Below, piece after piece: positions 1 to 6,434 of a stretch of DNA of 22,411 nt (its first letter is position 1; each line of letters opens with the position of its first letter). The notes beneath the pieces were generated by a model. It made no database searches, had not been told where the DNA came from, and was given only the letters and a program-made list of their open reading frames with translations. A program made the position numbers and the translations under genes. This DNA is from an uncultured Bacilli bacterium (lineage in GTDB: Bacteria > Bacillota_I > Bacilli_A > RF39 > UBA660): contig CARZYU010000005.1 in assembly GCA_949113215.1 (NCBI GenBank), forward strand, positions 10,538 to 32,948. The letters run 5' to 3'.

Positions 1-354
1 AGTAATCTCATAAGCAATTTTTCCAGTCCCTACAATGGTAGAAGATACCGAAAAACGGAACGTATTTCGCGTTTGGTACGTACCATCTACATTAGGGACA
101 TCTACCAAAGCCATTCCTGCTTGATCACTCATCGGATTCGCATTGGTAATCGAAATACCTTCTGAATTTTCACTATAATTCATAGACAACTTTCCAGTGG
201 TAATCGTATTCGATTTAATACCCTTTTTTGCATATTGAAGAGTAGCAAAAGAAACCCCAATTGCCGATATTACTAAAATTCCTACTGCTAAAAGTAAAAC
301 GATCGTACTACGGGAATTATCTTTCTCTTCTTCTCTTTTTTCTCCCATATTCAT
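1..354 (-). CDS. TasA/camelysin-like exported protein, 3' end outside window
   Basis: The first 118 residues are present and the C-terminus runs off the left edge. A charged N-terminus (residues 4-16, rich in E, K and R) precedes one hydrophobic segment (about 18-38) ending in SFATLQYAKKG, then a mature region beginning SNTITTGKLSMNY. This layout, a hydrophobic stretch followed by an (A)xF/T...K...TxxTGxL motif, resembles the SipW-type signal peptides and mature N-termini of TasA and camelysin. It is a clear paralogue of the next gene upstream: both have NTITTG, a GI-x-I/L-x-NA segment and an NxxPxSDxAG-like segment at the same spacing. The ATG at 354 is chosen because GGAGG lies 8 bases upstream. 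TasA proteins form extracellular fibres, but function here is inferred from architecture only. Confidence 0.7.
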   Translation of the reverse strand, partial: MNMGEKREEEKDNSRSTIVLLLAVGILVISAIGVSFATLQYAKKGIKSNTITTGKLSMNYSENSEGISITNANPMSDQAGMALVDVPNVDGTYQTRNTFRFSVSSTIVGTGKIAYEIT

Positions 355-377
355 AGTTCTAGCCTCCTACTACTATT

Positions 378-406
378 ATCATATAACAAAAAAAGTCCTC
401 ACACAA
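378..406 (-). promoter_or_regulatory. candidate sigma-A promoter for the leftmost gene
   Basis: On the minus strand TTGTGT (401-406) and TATGAT (378-383) are separated by exactly 17 bases. The -35 lies in the loop of the upstream gene's terminator hairpin. The hexamers are imperfect, so read-through from upstream remains possible. Confidence 0.33.
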
Positions 407-414
407 GGACTTTT
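388..414 (-). terminator. Rho-independent terminator after the 210-residue TasA-like gene
   Basis: A 9-bp stem (AAAAGTCCT paired with AGGACTTTT) with a 6-base loop starts 5 bases after the stop codon. It is followed on the minus strand by a run of T. The A/T symmetry means it could also act in the other direction, but no plus-strand gene ends here. Confidence 0.8.
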
Positions 415-419
415 CTCTT

Positions 420-1052
420 TTACATAACTGCTTTGACATTTACTCTTAACGTAAACGTCCTAGAAACATCGTTTAGCGTATACGTATCTGCAACCCAAAT
501 TCTCAAGCGAAAACTTTTACTATAATTGTTCTCTGAAAATGTTTCAGTATAAAGACGCTTTCCTGTGGCAAGAGAAGTAGCTGTTGTCAAATTACTATAA
601 ACTGGAACAGTAGACCCTTGATAACCTGTTACAGGAGTCTCACTCACTTTTCCGTCGGTTAAGTATACTTTTACATAATCTGGATCTAACGTACTATCAT
701 CATCCAAAGTAGCATATACCTCGTAAGTAATTGGAGCTGCTGTCGTATTACTTCCTGTGACAGTAAAGTCAAAATATCCTTGTGCAATACCAGAAGCCAA
801 ATCTTTGGCAACCAATACTTTACCAGCCTCATCGCTTAAAGGCTGAGCATTGATAAGTTCAATACCATTCTCTGATTCATTGTAAGAAAAGCTAACTGTT
901 CCTGTCGTAATCGTATTTTCCTTTGTTCCTATTTTCAAATAGGTAAACGCTGCATAACTCGTTGCAAAAACAAGTGCAATGAGCAATACAACTCCAACAA
1001 GAGAAAGAACTATTTCCTTCCTTCTATTTTCATTTTCTCTCGATGTATCCAT
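420..1052 (-). CDS. TasA/camelysin-like exported protein
   Basis: This is a 210-residue protein. The charged N-terminus (residues 1-13) is followed by a hydrophobic segment (about 14-33) ending ATSYAAFTYLK and then TKENTITTGTVSFSY. The pattern AAF-x2-x-K...TxxTGT resembles TasA (WAAFNDIK...FASGT) and camelysin, which are exported by the dedicated signal peptidase SipW. The rest looks like a beta-sandwich-type extracellular domain: many T, S, V and Y, no cysteine. I choose the ATG at 1052 over the one at 1067 because AAGGAGG sits 5 bases before it and itself overlaps the upstream ATG. It follows the 3D-domain gene by 18 bases, so the two are probably co-transcribed, and a paralogue follows. 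Likely a cell-surface or matrix component; no signal peptidase gene is visible here. Confidence 0.75.
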   Translation of the reverse strand: MDTSRENENRRKEIVLSLVGVVLLIALVFATSYAAFTYLKIGTKENTITTGTVSFSYNESENGIELINAQPLSDEAGKVLVAKDLASGIAQGYFDFTVTGSNTTAAPITYEVYATLDDDSTLDPDYVKVYLTDGKVSETPVTGYQGSTVPVYSNLTTATSLATGKRLYTETFSENNYSKSFRLRIWVADTYTLNDVSRTFTLRVNVKAVM

Positions 1053-1070
1053 AAATTCCTCCTTCATTTC

Positions 1071-1643
1071 TTACCAACCCCAACGAATTAATTCATATTG
1101 AATATTTTTTCTTCTTCCCACGGATAAAGCTTCCTTTTCCGAAGCGCAAAGCAAATCCATGAGACTTCCCTTGATTGCCCCACCTCGATCTAAGACGATA
1201 GCAAGAAAAGGTTCTCCATAATTTTTAATGCGAACCATACTTCCACAAGGAATTGCTTTGTCAGAAGCAACGACTCGCACTGTTCCGTAAGTAGCATCTT
1301 CAAAATAAATATTTCCATTTCGGAAGTCTTGTCGCGGAGGACATCCTGAAAAGCCTCCACATCCTTCACAGTCAGGTCCATACCCCGTCATACTACCTTG
1401 GAACGCAACAGGAGATGTTGGAGCCATCTTAAGAGCTTCTTGAAAAGAATCATACCAAGGAACAATAAGTTCTTGAGTTGGTGCAGTATATTTATTGACG
1501 ATATGTACTGCTTCCAACGATTTCACAGAATTCACATTATAAGTAATAATAGACTCCCTTTGATTTCCTGTCGCAACTAAAACAAAAAAGGCAGCAACGA
1601 ACAAGACGATCACTGTCCGATAAGGAAAGCCTCTTCTCTTCAT
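1071..1643 (-). CDS. membrane-anchored 3D-domain protein (YabE/YuiC-like)
   Basis: This is a 190-residue protein with an N-terminal membrane segment (about residues 10-26) and a C-terminal 3D domain. The three family aspartates are visible at D128 (ASDKAIPCGS), D152 (LDRGGAIKG) and D163 (MDLLC). Upstream is TGYGPDCEGCGG (86-97), the aromatic/Cys motif common in such proteins. The 3D domain is related to MltA lytic transglycosylases and is found in Rpf-like cell-wall enzymes such as B. subtilis YabE, so a peptidoglycan-cleaving role outside the membrane is likely. The usual DTGG is DRGG here. Its place after tatD matches yabD-yabE in B. subtilis, but the domains before the 3D domain in YabE are missing. 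The start is supported by GAGGTGG upstream. Confidence 0.8.
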   Translation of the reverse strand: MKRRGFPYRTVIVLFVAAFFVLVATGNQRESIITYNVNSVKSLEAVHIVNKYTAPTQELIVPWYDSFQEALKMAPTSPVAFQGSMTGYGPDCEGCGGFSGCPPRQDFRNGNIYFEDATYGTVRVVASDKAIPCGSMVRIKNYGEPFLAIVLDRGGAIKGSLMDLLCASEKEALSVGRRKNIQYELIRWGW

Positions 1644-1668
1644 CTTACCACCTCACTCTATTAAAATC

Positions 1669-1697
1669 AGTATACTATAACTCCTTTTTTAAGTCAA
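1669..1697 (-). promoter_or_regulatory. sigma-A-type promoter for the 3D-domain/TasA-like genes
   Basis: TTGACT (1692-1697) and TATACT (1669-1674) on the minus strand are spaced by exactly 17 bases, with 5 of 6 matches in each hexamer. The -35 lies inside the end of tatD, so the downstream surface-protein genes can be expressed independently of tatD. The predicted leader is about 20 bases. Confidence 0.6.
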
Positions 1698-2436
1698 ACA
1701 AACTACATGCATTTTTGGTTGTAATCGAAGCTACTTCTTCCAAAGACAAAGATAAAATATTAGAAAGATGAGTTGCGATATCCAAAACGTAGGCTGGTTC
1801 ATTGGGAGTCCCACGATGAGGTACAGGAGCTAAATAGGGACTATCGGTCTCTAACACAACCGAAGAAAGTCCTATTTCTTCCAACACTTGATAAAGTTTG
1901 CTATTAGAAAAAGTCACAATTCCCCCAATTCCTAGATAGAATCCCATTTTGATATATTCTTTTGCCGTTTCAAGACTTCCATTAAAACAGTGAATGACTC
2001 CATGAACATGATATTTTTTTAATGATGTAAGTGTATCAAGTGTTGCATCCCTTGAATGAATGACAACTGGTAAATGAAGTTCAGAAGCCATTTCGAGTTG
2101 CTTTTCAAATAACATGAGTTGCTTCTTTCTAGTCTCTTTTCCATAATGATAATCAAGACCAATTTCTCCTAGAGCTACCACATTAGAAACCGTTGTCAGT
2201 TGCTTCTTTAAATGAAGAAGATCCTCTTCTTGAATGAAAGCTGCTTCACTTGGATGAAACCCCAAACTATAGAATAGTCCTGGAATATCGGGAAAATCAC
2301 TTTGATAAAAACTGTTTTTTTCACAATAAGAAGCAATAACTCTCGTAACACTATGTTCTTTAGAACGATTCAATAGTTCTTTTTTCTTCGTTAAGTCATC
2401 AGTTTCAAAATGCATATGGGTATCAACTAACATCAT
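1675..2436 (-). CDS. tatD: TatD family metal-dependent hydrolase
   Basis: This 253-residue protein covers the full TatD fold, close to B. subtilis YabD. Metal-binding motifs in order are DTHMH (5-9), GEIGLDYHYG (near 85), HSRD, HCFNGS and ETDSPYLAP. TatD enzymes are two-metal 3'-5' DNA exonucleases or deoxyribonucleases of the amidohydrolase superfamily, acting in the cytoplasm. I choose the tandem ATG at 2436/2433 because GAGG lies about 7 bases upstream; the longer frame to 2475 would add residues that do not resemble the family. It lies downstream of metS as in B. subtilis, with a small membrane-protein gene between. Confidence 0.93.
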   Translation of the reverse strand: MMLVDTHMHFETDDLTKKKELLNRSKEHSVTRVIASYCEKNSFYQSDFPDIPGLFYSLGFHPSEAAFIQEEDLLHLKKQLTTVSNVVALGEIGLDYHYGKETRKKQLMLFEKQLEMASELHLPVVIHSRDATLDTLTSLKKYHVHGVIHCFNGSLETAKEYIKMGFYLGIGGIVTFSNSKLYQVLEEIGLSSVVLETDSPYLAPVPHRGTPNEPAYVLDIATHLSNILSLSLEEVASITTKNACSLFDLKKEL

Positions 2437-2453
2437 CTCACATCCTCGTTTTA

Positions 2454-2482
2454 AGGATACGAAAAAAGAATACAATTGTCAA
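2454..2482 (-). promoter_or_regulatory. candidate sigma-A promoter for tatD
   Basis: TTGACA (2477-2482), a perfect -35, is followed after 17 bases by TATCCT (2454-2459) on the minus strand. The -35 overlaps the T-run of the preceding terminator. A start about 7 bases after the -10 would leave a leader of only about 11 bases that still holds the GAGG ribosome site. Confidence 0.48.
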
Positions 2483-2503
2483 AAAAAGATCGAGAAACGA
2501 TCT
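2481..2503 (-). terminator. Rho-independent terminator after the 57-residue ORF
   Basis: AGATCG and CGATCT pair around a 5-base loop and are followed by a run of T on the minus strand. The hairpin begins at the TGA stop of the small gene. It separates that gene from tatD. Confidence 0.65.
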
Positions 2504-2676
2504 CAATCTTCATGTAATTTAATCCAAACATAACGACAAAAGTAAACCACCAAAATAATTAAATAACCAATATCATAAATGTTATGCTCTGAAAAAACAT
2601 AAAACGTCATCAAAGCAATGCCTAATAAAAAGATAAAAATAGCTAAGATAGTACTTCTTGGAAACGTTTTTAGCAT
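2503..2676 (-). CDS. small membrane protein, 57 residues, function unknown
   Basis: Read from the ATG at 2676, the frame is open for 57 codons to TGA. AAGGAG lies 7 bases before the start, a promoter lies upstream and a terminator follows, so it looks like a complete single-gene unit. The protein starts MLKTFPRST, has two hydrophobic segments (about residues 8-27 and 36-50) separated by SEHNIYDIG, and ends in a charged tail, IKLHED. I do not recognise a family. It sits between metS and tatD, genes that are adjacent in B. subtilis, so it looks like an insertion into a conserved neighbourhood. Confidence 0.6.
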   Translation of the reverse strand: MLKTFPRSTILAIFIFLLGIALMTFYVFSEHNIYDIGYLIILVVYFCRYVWIKLHED

Positions 2677-2722
2677 GTGTATTCTCCTTATTTTGATTTA
2701 CTACCAAAAATACTACTTTCTA

Positions 2723-2751
2723 ACTATAACATTTGTCCATCACTTTGGCAA
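2723..2751 (-). promoter_or_regulatory. sigma-A-type promoter for the 57-residue ORF
   Basis: TTGCCA (2746-2751) and TATAGT (2723-2728) are spaced by exactly 17 bases on the minus strand. The element lies wholly between the metS stop codon and the small gene. Confidence 0.55.
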
Positions 2752-2759
2752 CGAAAAAA

Positions 2760-4310
2760 TTAGGATTTCTTTAAACGGATCTCTTCTAACTTTTTTTCTC
2801 GATCAATGCGAGCAAAAAGTGGAGAAGCTTCTTTTAAATGATACGTATGATTTTCCTGGTATTCTAATAAGTCTTCCGTTTCCCCCAATTGAGCAAGAAT
2901 TGCTTCTGAAGTTGAGGGAATCGCAAAGGAAAGCCAAGACCCCGAAAGACGAATTGCTTCTAAAAGATGATACATAACAGTTTCCAAACGTCCCTTCGAA
3001 GCCTCTTCTTTGGCAAGAATCCAAGGTGTTGTCTCATCGATGTATTTATTTGCTCTTCGAAGTAATTTAAAAATTTCTTCGATTGCTTCTCCAATCGCTA
3101 GACGATCCATCGCCTGATCTATTTTAGAAGGTAGATCTCTCATCATCGTAACAAATTCCAAATCAAGTTCATTTTCTACTTTAGGATTTGTAATGGTACC
3201 ATCAAAATATTTATGTCCCATTGCAATCGTCCGATTCACTAAATTTCCAAGGGTATTAGCAAGATCGCTGTTGATCCTTTCTATTAATAAGTCGTAATTG
3301 ATATTTCCGTCATTCGCAAAAGGCATTTCATGAAGAACGTAATACCGAACGGCATCGACTCCAAAAAAATCCACTAAATCATCTGCATAGATGACATTCC
3401 CCTTCGATTTGCTCATCTTATCATTGTTCATAAGAAGCCAAGGATGTCCAAAAACCTGTTTCGGAAGAGGAAGATCCAAAGCCATTAAGAAAATAGGCCA
3501 ATAGAGGGTGTGAAATCGAATAATATCCTTCCCAATCAAATGCAAATCACATGGCCAATAATGAGAAAAGAGCTCACTGGATCCATCAGGATCATAACCT
3601 AAAAATGTAATATAGTTCACCAAAGCATCCAACCAAACATAGACGACATGTTTTGGATCTGATAGAACGGGAATTCCCCAAGTAAACGAAGTTCTTGAAA
3701 CACAGAGATCTTGTAATCCTGGTTTTAAGAAATTATTGACCATTTCATTTTTTCTTGATTCTGGTTGAATAAATTCTGGATGTTCTTCTATGTATTTCAT
3801 CAAACGGTCCTGGTATTTACTAAGACGGAAAAAGTAGGATTCTTCTTTCGCCTCCTGTACTTCTCTACCACAATCAGGACATTTTCCATCCACTAATTCT
3901 GACTCTGTCCAGAAAGATTCACATGGCGTACAATAAAGACCAGAATATTCCCCTTTATAAATATCTCCTTGTTGATACAATTTTTCAAAAATTTTCTGTA
4001 CCACATGTTCATGATTTTCGTCGGTTGTGCGCACAAAACGATCGTAACTCGTATTCATCAAATCCCAGATTCGCCTTATTTCATCGGAAACAGAATCTAC
4101 AAATTGCTTTGGAGTGACTCCTGCTTCTTTTGCCTTTCCCTCGATCTTTTGACCATGTTCATCTGTTCCTGTTTGAAAATAAACATCGTATCCACGCATT
4201 CTTTTGTAACGCGCAATTGCATCTGCCAAAACAACTTCATAAGTATTACCAATATGAGGTTTCCCCGAAGTATAAGTAATCGCCGTTGAAATATAATATT
4301 TTTCTTTCAT
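2760..4310 (-). CDS. metS: methionyl-tRNA synthetase
   Basis: This class I synthetase charges tRNA-Met and is cytoplasmic. Visible signatures are the HIGH-type motif HIGN (residues 19-22), a four-cysteine zinc knuckle (C127, C130, C144, C147), the WxxDALVNY region and KMSKSKGN near residue 298, followed by the helical anticodon-binding domain. At about 516 residues it ends after that domain. The C-terminal OB-fold tRNA-binding domain that brings B. subtilis MetS to more than 650 residues is absent. Two ATG codons stand in tandem; AGGAGG is 4 bases from the first (4313) and 7 from the second (4310), so I favour the second. The gene follows the dUTPase-like gene by a few bases and lies under the Met T-box leader. 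Confidence 0.95.
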   Translation of the reverse strand: MKEKYYISTAITYTSGKPHIGNTYEVVLADAIARYKRMRGYDVYFQTGTDEHGQKIEGKAKEAGVTPKQFVDSVSDEIRRIWDLMNTSYDRFVRTTDENHEHVVQKIFEKLYQQGDIYKGEYSGLYCTPCESFWTESELVDGKCPDCGREVQEAKEESYFFRLSKYQDRLMKYIEEHPEFIQPESRKNEMVNNFLKPGLQDLCVSRTSFTWGIPVLSDPKHVVYVWLDALVNYITFLGYDPDGSSELFSHYWPCDLHLIGKDIIRFHTLYWPIFLMALDLPLPKQVFGHPWLLMNNDKMSKSKGNVIYADDLVDFFGVDAVRYYVLHEMPFANDGNINYDLLIERINSDLANTLGNLVNRTIAMGHKYFDGTITNPKVENELDLEFVTMMRDLPSKIDQAMDRLAIGEAIEEIFKLLRRANKYIDETTPWILAKEEASKGRLETVMYHLLEAIRLSGSWLSFAIPSTSEAILAQLGETEDLLEYQENHTYHLKEASPLFARIDREKKLEEIRLKKS

Positions 4311-4321
4311 CATTTTTCCTC

Positions 4322-4786
4322 CTAATAACGTCCTATACGTTCTTCCTTCACTGATTCTTCCGAATCAACGGTTAAATATTTCACAAACATCCCTTGACAA
4401 AATCCCTCGCCCTTTTTCATCACGTAGGAATCCGTTCCTTCATTTTGCAAACAAAACCAGATATGCCCTTCGTTTTTAGAATTGTTATAATAATCGGCAT
4501 CAATGACGCCCACTTGATTGCAAGCGCGGACATTATAATGAAATCCCATGGAGCTCCTCACAACCAGTAATAACACTTCATCTTCCTCCATACAAACTTT
4601 CACCCCAGTTGGTATTTTTTTTATTTCTCCTGGTTTCAGCTCATAATCTTCTAAGGCAAAAAAATCATAACCTGCTGCACATTTGCTCATTCTCCTTGGT
4701 AAAGGATATTCCTCATAGAGAACAGAGTCGGCTTTCACATCCTTCGCAAAACGTTCCTTGCTAATTTTCTCAAAATATCTTGCCAT
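4322..4786 (-). CDS. dut: dUTPase-like protein lacking C-terminal motif V
   Basis: This is a 154-residue protein. Trimeric dUTPases hydrolyse dUTP to dUMP and pyrophosphate, keeping uracil out of DNA. Four family motifs are present: motif I AAGYDFFA (about 38-45), motif II RSSMG, motif III GVIDADYYNN (the uracil-recognition loop with its Asp and Tyr) and motif IV GEGFCQGMF. The flexible glycine-rich motif V (usually RGxxGFGSTG) is cut to RIGRY before the stop, so the arm that closes over the phosphates is missing. The start at 4786 is preferred because GGAGG lies 5 bases before it; the upstream TTG at 4798 has no such site. The TAG stop abuts the metS ribosome site, so the two genes are translationally close. 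A weak, altered or regulatory role is possible. Confidence 0.82.
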   Translation of the reverse strand: MARYFEKISKERFAKDVKADSVLYEEYPLPRRMSKCAAGYDFFALEDYELKPGEIKKIPTGVKVCMEEDEVLLLVVRSSMGFHYNVRACNQVGVIDADYYNNSKNEGHIWFCLQNEGTDSYVMKKGEGFCQGMFVKYLTVDSEESVKEERIGRY

Positions 4787-4796
4787 AAAAACCTCC

Positions 4797-4831
4797 AAAA
4801 AAAAGATTATTCATCATAAGGACGAATAATC
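4797..4831 (-). terminator. T-box regulated terminator
   Basis: An 8-bp stem (GATTATTC with GAATAATC) is followed by eight T on the minus strand. It sits just after the T-box sequence, and its 5' half would be remodelled in the antiterminator. The GGAGG site of the dUTPase-like gene follows the T-run directly. Confidence 0.88.
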
Positions 4832-5010
4832 GCGGTACCACCTTAATTCACGAGAATTTCTCGTGCACTCAATCTGGATAACGGATCAGCCGGATGATAA
4901 TATCAAGCTCCAAAACCATATTCCATAATTTTTCCTTGCTTTTTCCACCAAACAAAGCTCTCTTAAAAGGATCCATTATGTACTCATTTCTTCATTGCCT
5001 TTTAAAGTTG
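4797..5010 (-). promoter_or_regulatory. methionine T-box leader upstream of dut-metS
   Basis: The minus-strand leader of about 210 bases carries the T-box sequence AAGGTGGTACCGCG (about 4830-4843), an 11-of-12 or better match to the AGGTGGNACCGCG core. Stem I features are also visible: GAAGAAATGAGTA near the 5' end and AGAGAGCTTTGTTTGGTG in its upper part. The likely specifier is ATG (4917-4919), in GGAATATGG, matching the usual GAA-x-codon-purine context. A hairpin of CACGAGAAATTCTCGTG (stem III, 4849-4865) precedes the T-box. T-box leaders read uncharged tRNA and switch from termination to antitermination. Uncharged tRNA-Met would therefore raise expression of both dut and metS. The ATG specifier fits metS directly. 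Confidence 0.92.
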
Positions 5011-5015
5011 GTTAT

Positions 5016-5044
5016 ATTATAGCACAGTCATTTTTATTCTTCAA
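5016..5044 (-). promoter_or_regulatory. sigma-A promoter of the T-box-dut-metS operon
   Basis: TATAAT (5016-5021), a perfect -10, and TTGAAG (5039-5044) are spaced by 17 bases on the minus strand. The -35 overlaps the last codons of spoVT. Transcription would begin near 5010, just before the T-box stem I. Confidence 0.7.
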
Positions 5045-5555
5045 TACGTTTTCCCAAAAATTGGGAAACTAAAATCGACAATTTTTCTTCAATTTCCGAA
5101 AGTGGTTTTGCGTCAGAAAACAAAATTACCAAACCAATGGAATCTCCATTCACTAAAATAGGAGAAATCATATAGGAATACTCTTTCTCATCCAATCCCT
5201 CTATTTTTTTGAGGGATTTTTCGACGACCATCTCTCGTTCATCGATGATCCTCTCCAATTCTTTCGAAATTGCTTCCCCCAAATGACTTTTGTAAGCATT
5301 ACTGATTGCTACAATTTCATCTCGGTCGGTAATTAAAATATTACTTTGAATTAAAGGACTAATCGTATCTACAAAAGAGGAAGCCAATTCTTTCAAATCT
5401 TCCATTGGGGAGTATTTTTTTAATCCAATGGTCTCTTTGTCTACAAAAATTTCAAGGGGTTCACCATCACGAATCCGTAAGGTTCTTCTTATCTCTTTGG
5501 GAATTACAATTCTACCAAGATCATCTATTCTTCTTACTACACCGGTTGCCTTCAT
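5034..5555 (-). CDS. spoVT: stage V sporulation regulator SpoVT
   Basis: This 173-residue protein has the AbrB-type swapped-hairpin DNA-binding domain at residues 1-50 (KATGVVRRIDDLGRIVIPKE, then RRTLRIRDGEPLEIF) and a GAF-like C-terminal domain. It matches B. subtilis SpoVT (178 residues) closely in the first 50 residues and in length. SpoVT regulates sigma-G-dependent genes in the forespore, so its presence argues for endospore formation. The ATG at 5555 is chosen because GAGAGGA precedes it and it gives the family N-terminus MKATG; the upstream TTG at 5579 is unlikely. B. subtilis also has spoVT after mfd, here with one extra gene between. I could not find a convincing sigma-G promoter in the 156 bases upstream. 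Confidence 0.93.
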   Translation of the reverse strand: MKATGVVRRIDDLGRIVIPKEIRRTLRIRDGEPLEIFVDKETIGLKKYSPMEDLKELASSFVDTISPLIQSNILITDRDEIVAISNAYKSHLGEAISKELERIIDEREMVVEKSLKKIEGLDEKEYSYMISPILVNGDSIGLVILFSDAKPLSEIEEKLSILVSQFLGKRIEE

Positions 5556-5711
5556 CAAAAATTCCTCTCTTTCTGTCAACTATATTGTTTGTCTTTCGTT
5601 AGAACTTTATACAGAAGATATCTGTTTTCTTCTACTTATAGTATAGTATTTCTAAATAAGAATTCCTCTGGTAATTATTTCCATATAAGTTTTCTTGACA
5701 AAGAAAGAGAC

Positions 5712-5747
5712 AAAAAAAAGAACCTAAACTCGAGGATTGCTAGGTTC
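5712..5747 (-). terminator. Rho-independent terminator overlapping the stop of the unknown gene
   Basis: GAACCTA pairs with TAGGTTC and is followed by eight T on the minus strand. The stop codon TAG lies inside the 3' half of the stem, so the last six codons form its 5' half and loop. Confidence 0.82.
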
Positions 5748-6368
5748 ATCAAATAAATGAGAATTTTTTTTCATGAATAAATAGCGATGACTTTGTTCCT
5801 TTAAATTATTACGAAGTAAGTTATTTCTTAAAGCCAGTTTGGAATCCAGCGATGCAAGAACTGCTTCTTGATAACGTCCTTTTAGAAACAAGGAAAGAGA
5901 TTCCAATTGCGAAATGTCATCGACAAGAGAAGAAAAATTTGCAATTAAACTGTGTTCAATCGTAGAATACAACTGTTTTGCAAAATCATTTCGTAGTTTC
6001 TTATCAACTTTTTGATAATCTTGCTGATTTAACTTCAAAATAGTTGTCTTTGAAAGATCTTCTTGAGCATCAATGATAGCAATCAGCTGCTTTTCTCGAA
6101 AAGAAAATAACGAGCGAATGGAATCCCTCATAGATATACGAAAACGTTCGATCAAAACAGAATAATCCTCAAAATTTAAAACGAGATTTTCCTCCTTTGC
6201 CACACTTAAAAACTTCTGCTTTATGACATCCATAGAATCAAGAGGAGGTTCTTTAAAAAGAGGAAGGAGATCTTCTTCCATCAATCCACGGTTATTATCA
6301 CGAATCATGATTTTTACGGCTTCTTTATATTGTTCAAAATGTTGTTCTTCGATTTCTTTTAACGTCAT
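5724..6368 (-). CDS. uncharacterised helical protein between mfd and spoVT
   Basis: I do not recognise this 214-residue protein. It is rich in E, K, L and Q, with no cysteine, no signal peptide and no membrane segment, and appears almost wholly alpha-helical. Helical stretches run about 2-22 and 47-70, then a long one from about 80 onward, with heptad-like leucine and isoleucine spacing suggesting coiled-coil or bundle packing. The C-terminus (HLFDEPSNPRV) is likely disordered. The ATG at 6368 has AAGGAG 7 bases upstream; the longer reading to 6422 would start inside the promoter. It has its own promoter and terminator and occupies a slot between mfd and spoVT that I recall as empty in B. subtilis. 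A cytoplasmic adaptor or structural role is possible, but no function can be assigned. Confidence 0.8.
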   Translation of the reverse strand: MTLKEIEEQHFEQYKEAVKIMIRDNNRGLMEEDLLPLFKEPPLDSMDVIKQKFLSVAKEENLVLNFEDYSVLIERFRISMRDSIRSLFSFREKQLIAIIDAQEDLSKTTILKLNQQDYQKVDKKLRNDFAKQLYSTIEHSLIANFSSLVDDISQLESLSLFLKGRYQEAVLASLDSKLALRNNLLRNNLKEQSHRYLFMKKNSHLFDEPSNPRV

Positions 6369-6393
6369 AATAACTCCTTCTATTTTCATGTTA

Positions 6394-6422
6394 AGCATAG
6401 CAATCTTTTCCAAACAGGTCAA
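6394..6422 (-). promoter_or_regulatory. sigma-A-type promoter for the unknown 214-residue gene
   Basis: TTGACC (6417-6422) and TATGCT (6394-6399) are spaced by exactly 17 bases on the minus strand. They lie in the 66 bases between the mfd stop and the gene's start. Confidence 0.5.
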
Positions 6423-6434
6423 GAAAAAGAGAAA

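Noticed and set aside
2618..4289. Plus-strand open frames opposite metS and elsewhere
   Set aside because: They lie opposite strongly conserved minus-strand genes, lack ribosome sites and have no recognisable motifs.
5045..5070. Inverted repeat TTTCCC...GGGAAA near the end of spoVT
   Set aside because: It lies in coding sequence with no T-run after it, and its centre does not match the Noc palindrome, so it is neither a terminator nor an NBS.
5580..5711. Candidate sigma-G promoter for spoVT (TGTATA and CAATATA on the minus strand)
   Set aside because: The spacer is about 20 bases, too long for sigma-G, and no alternative pair with good spacing was found.
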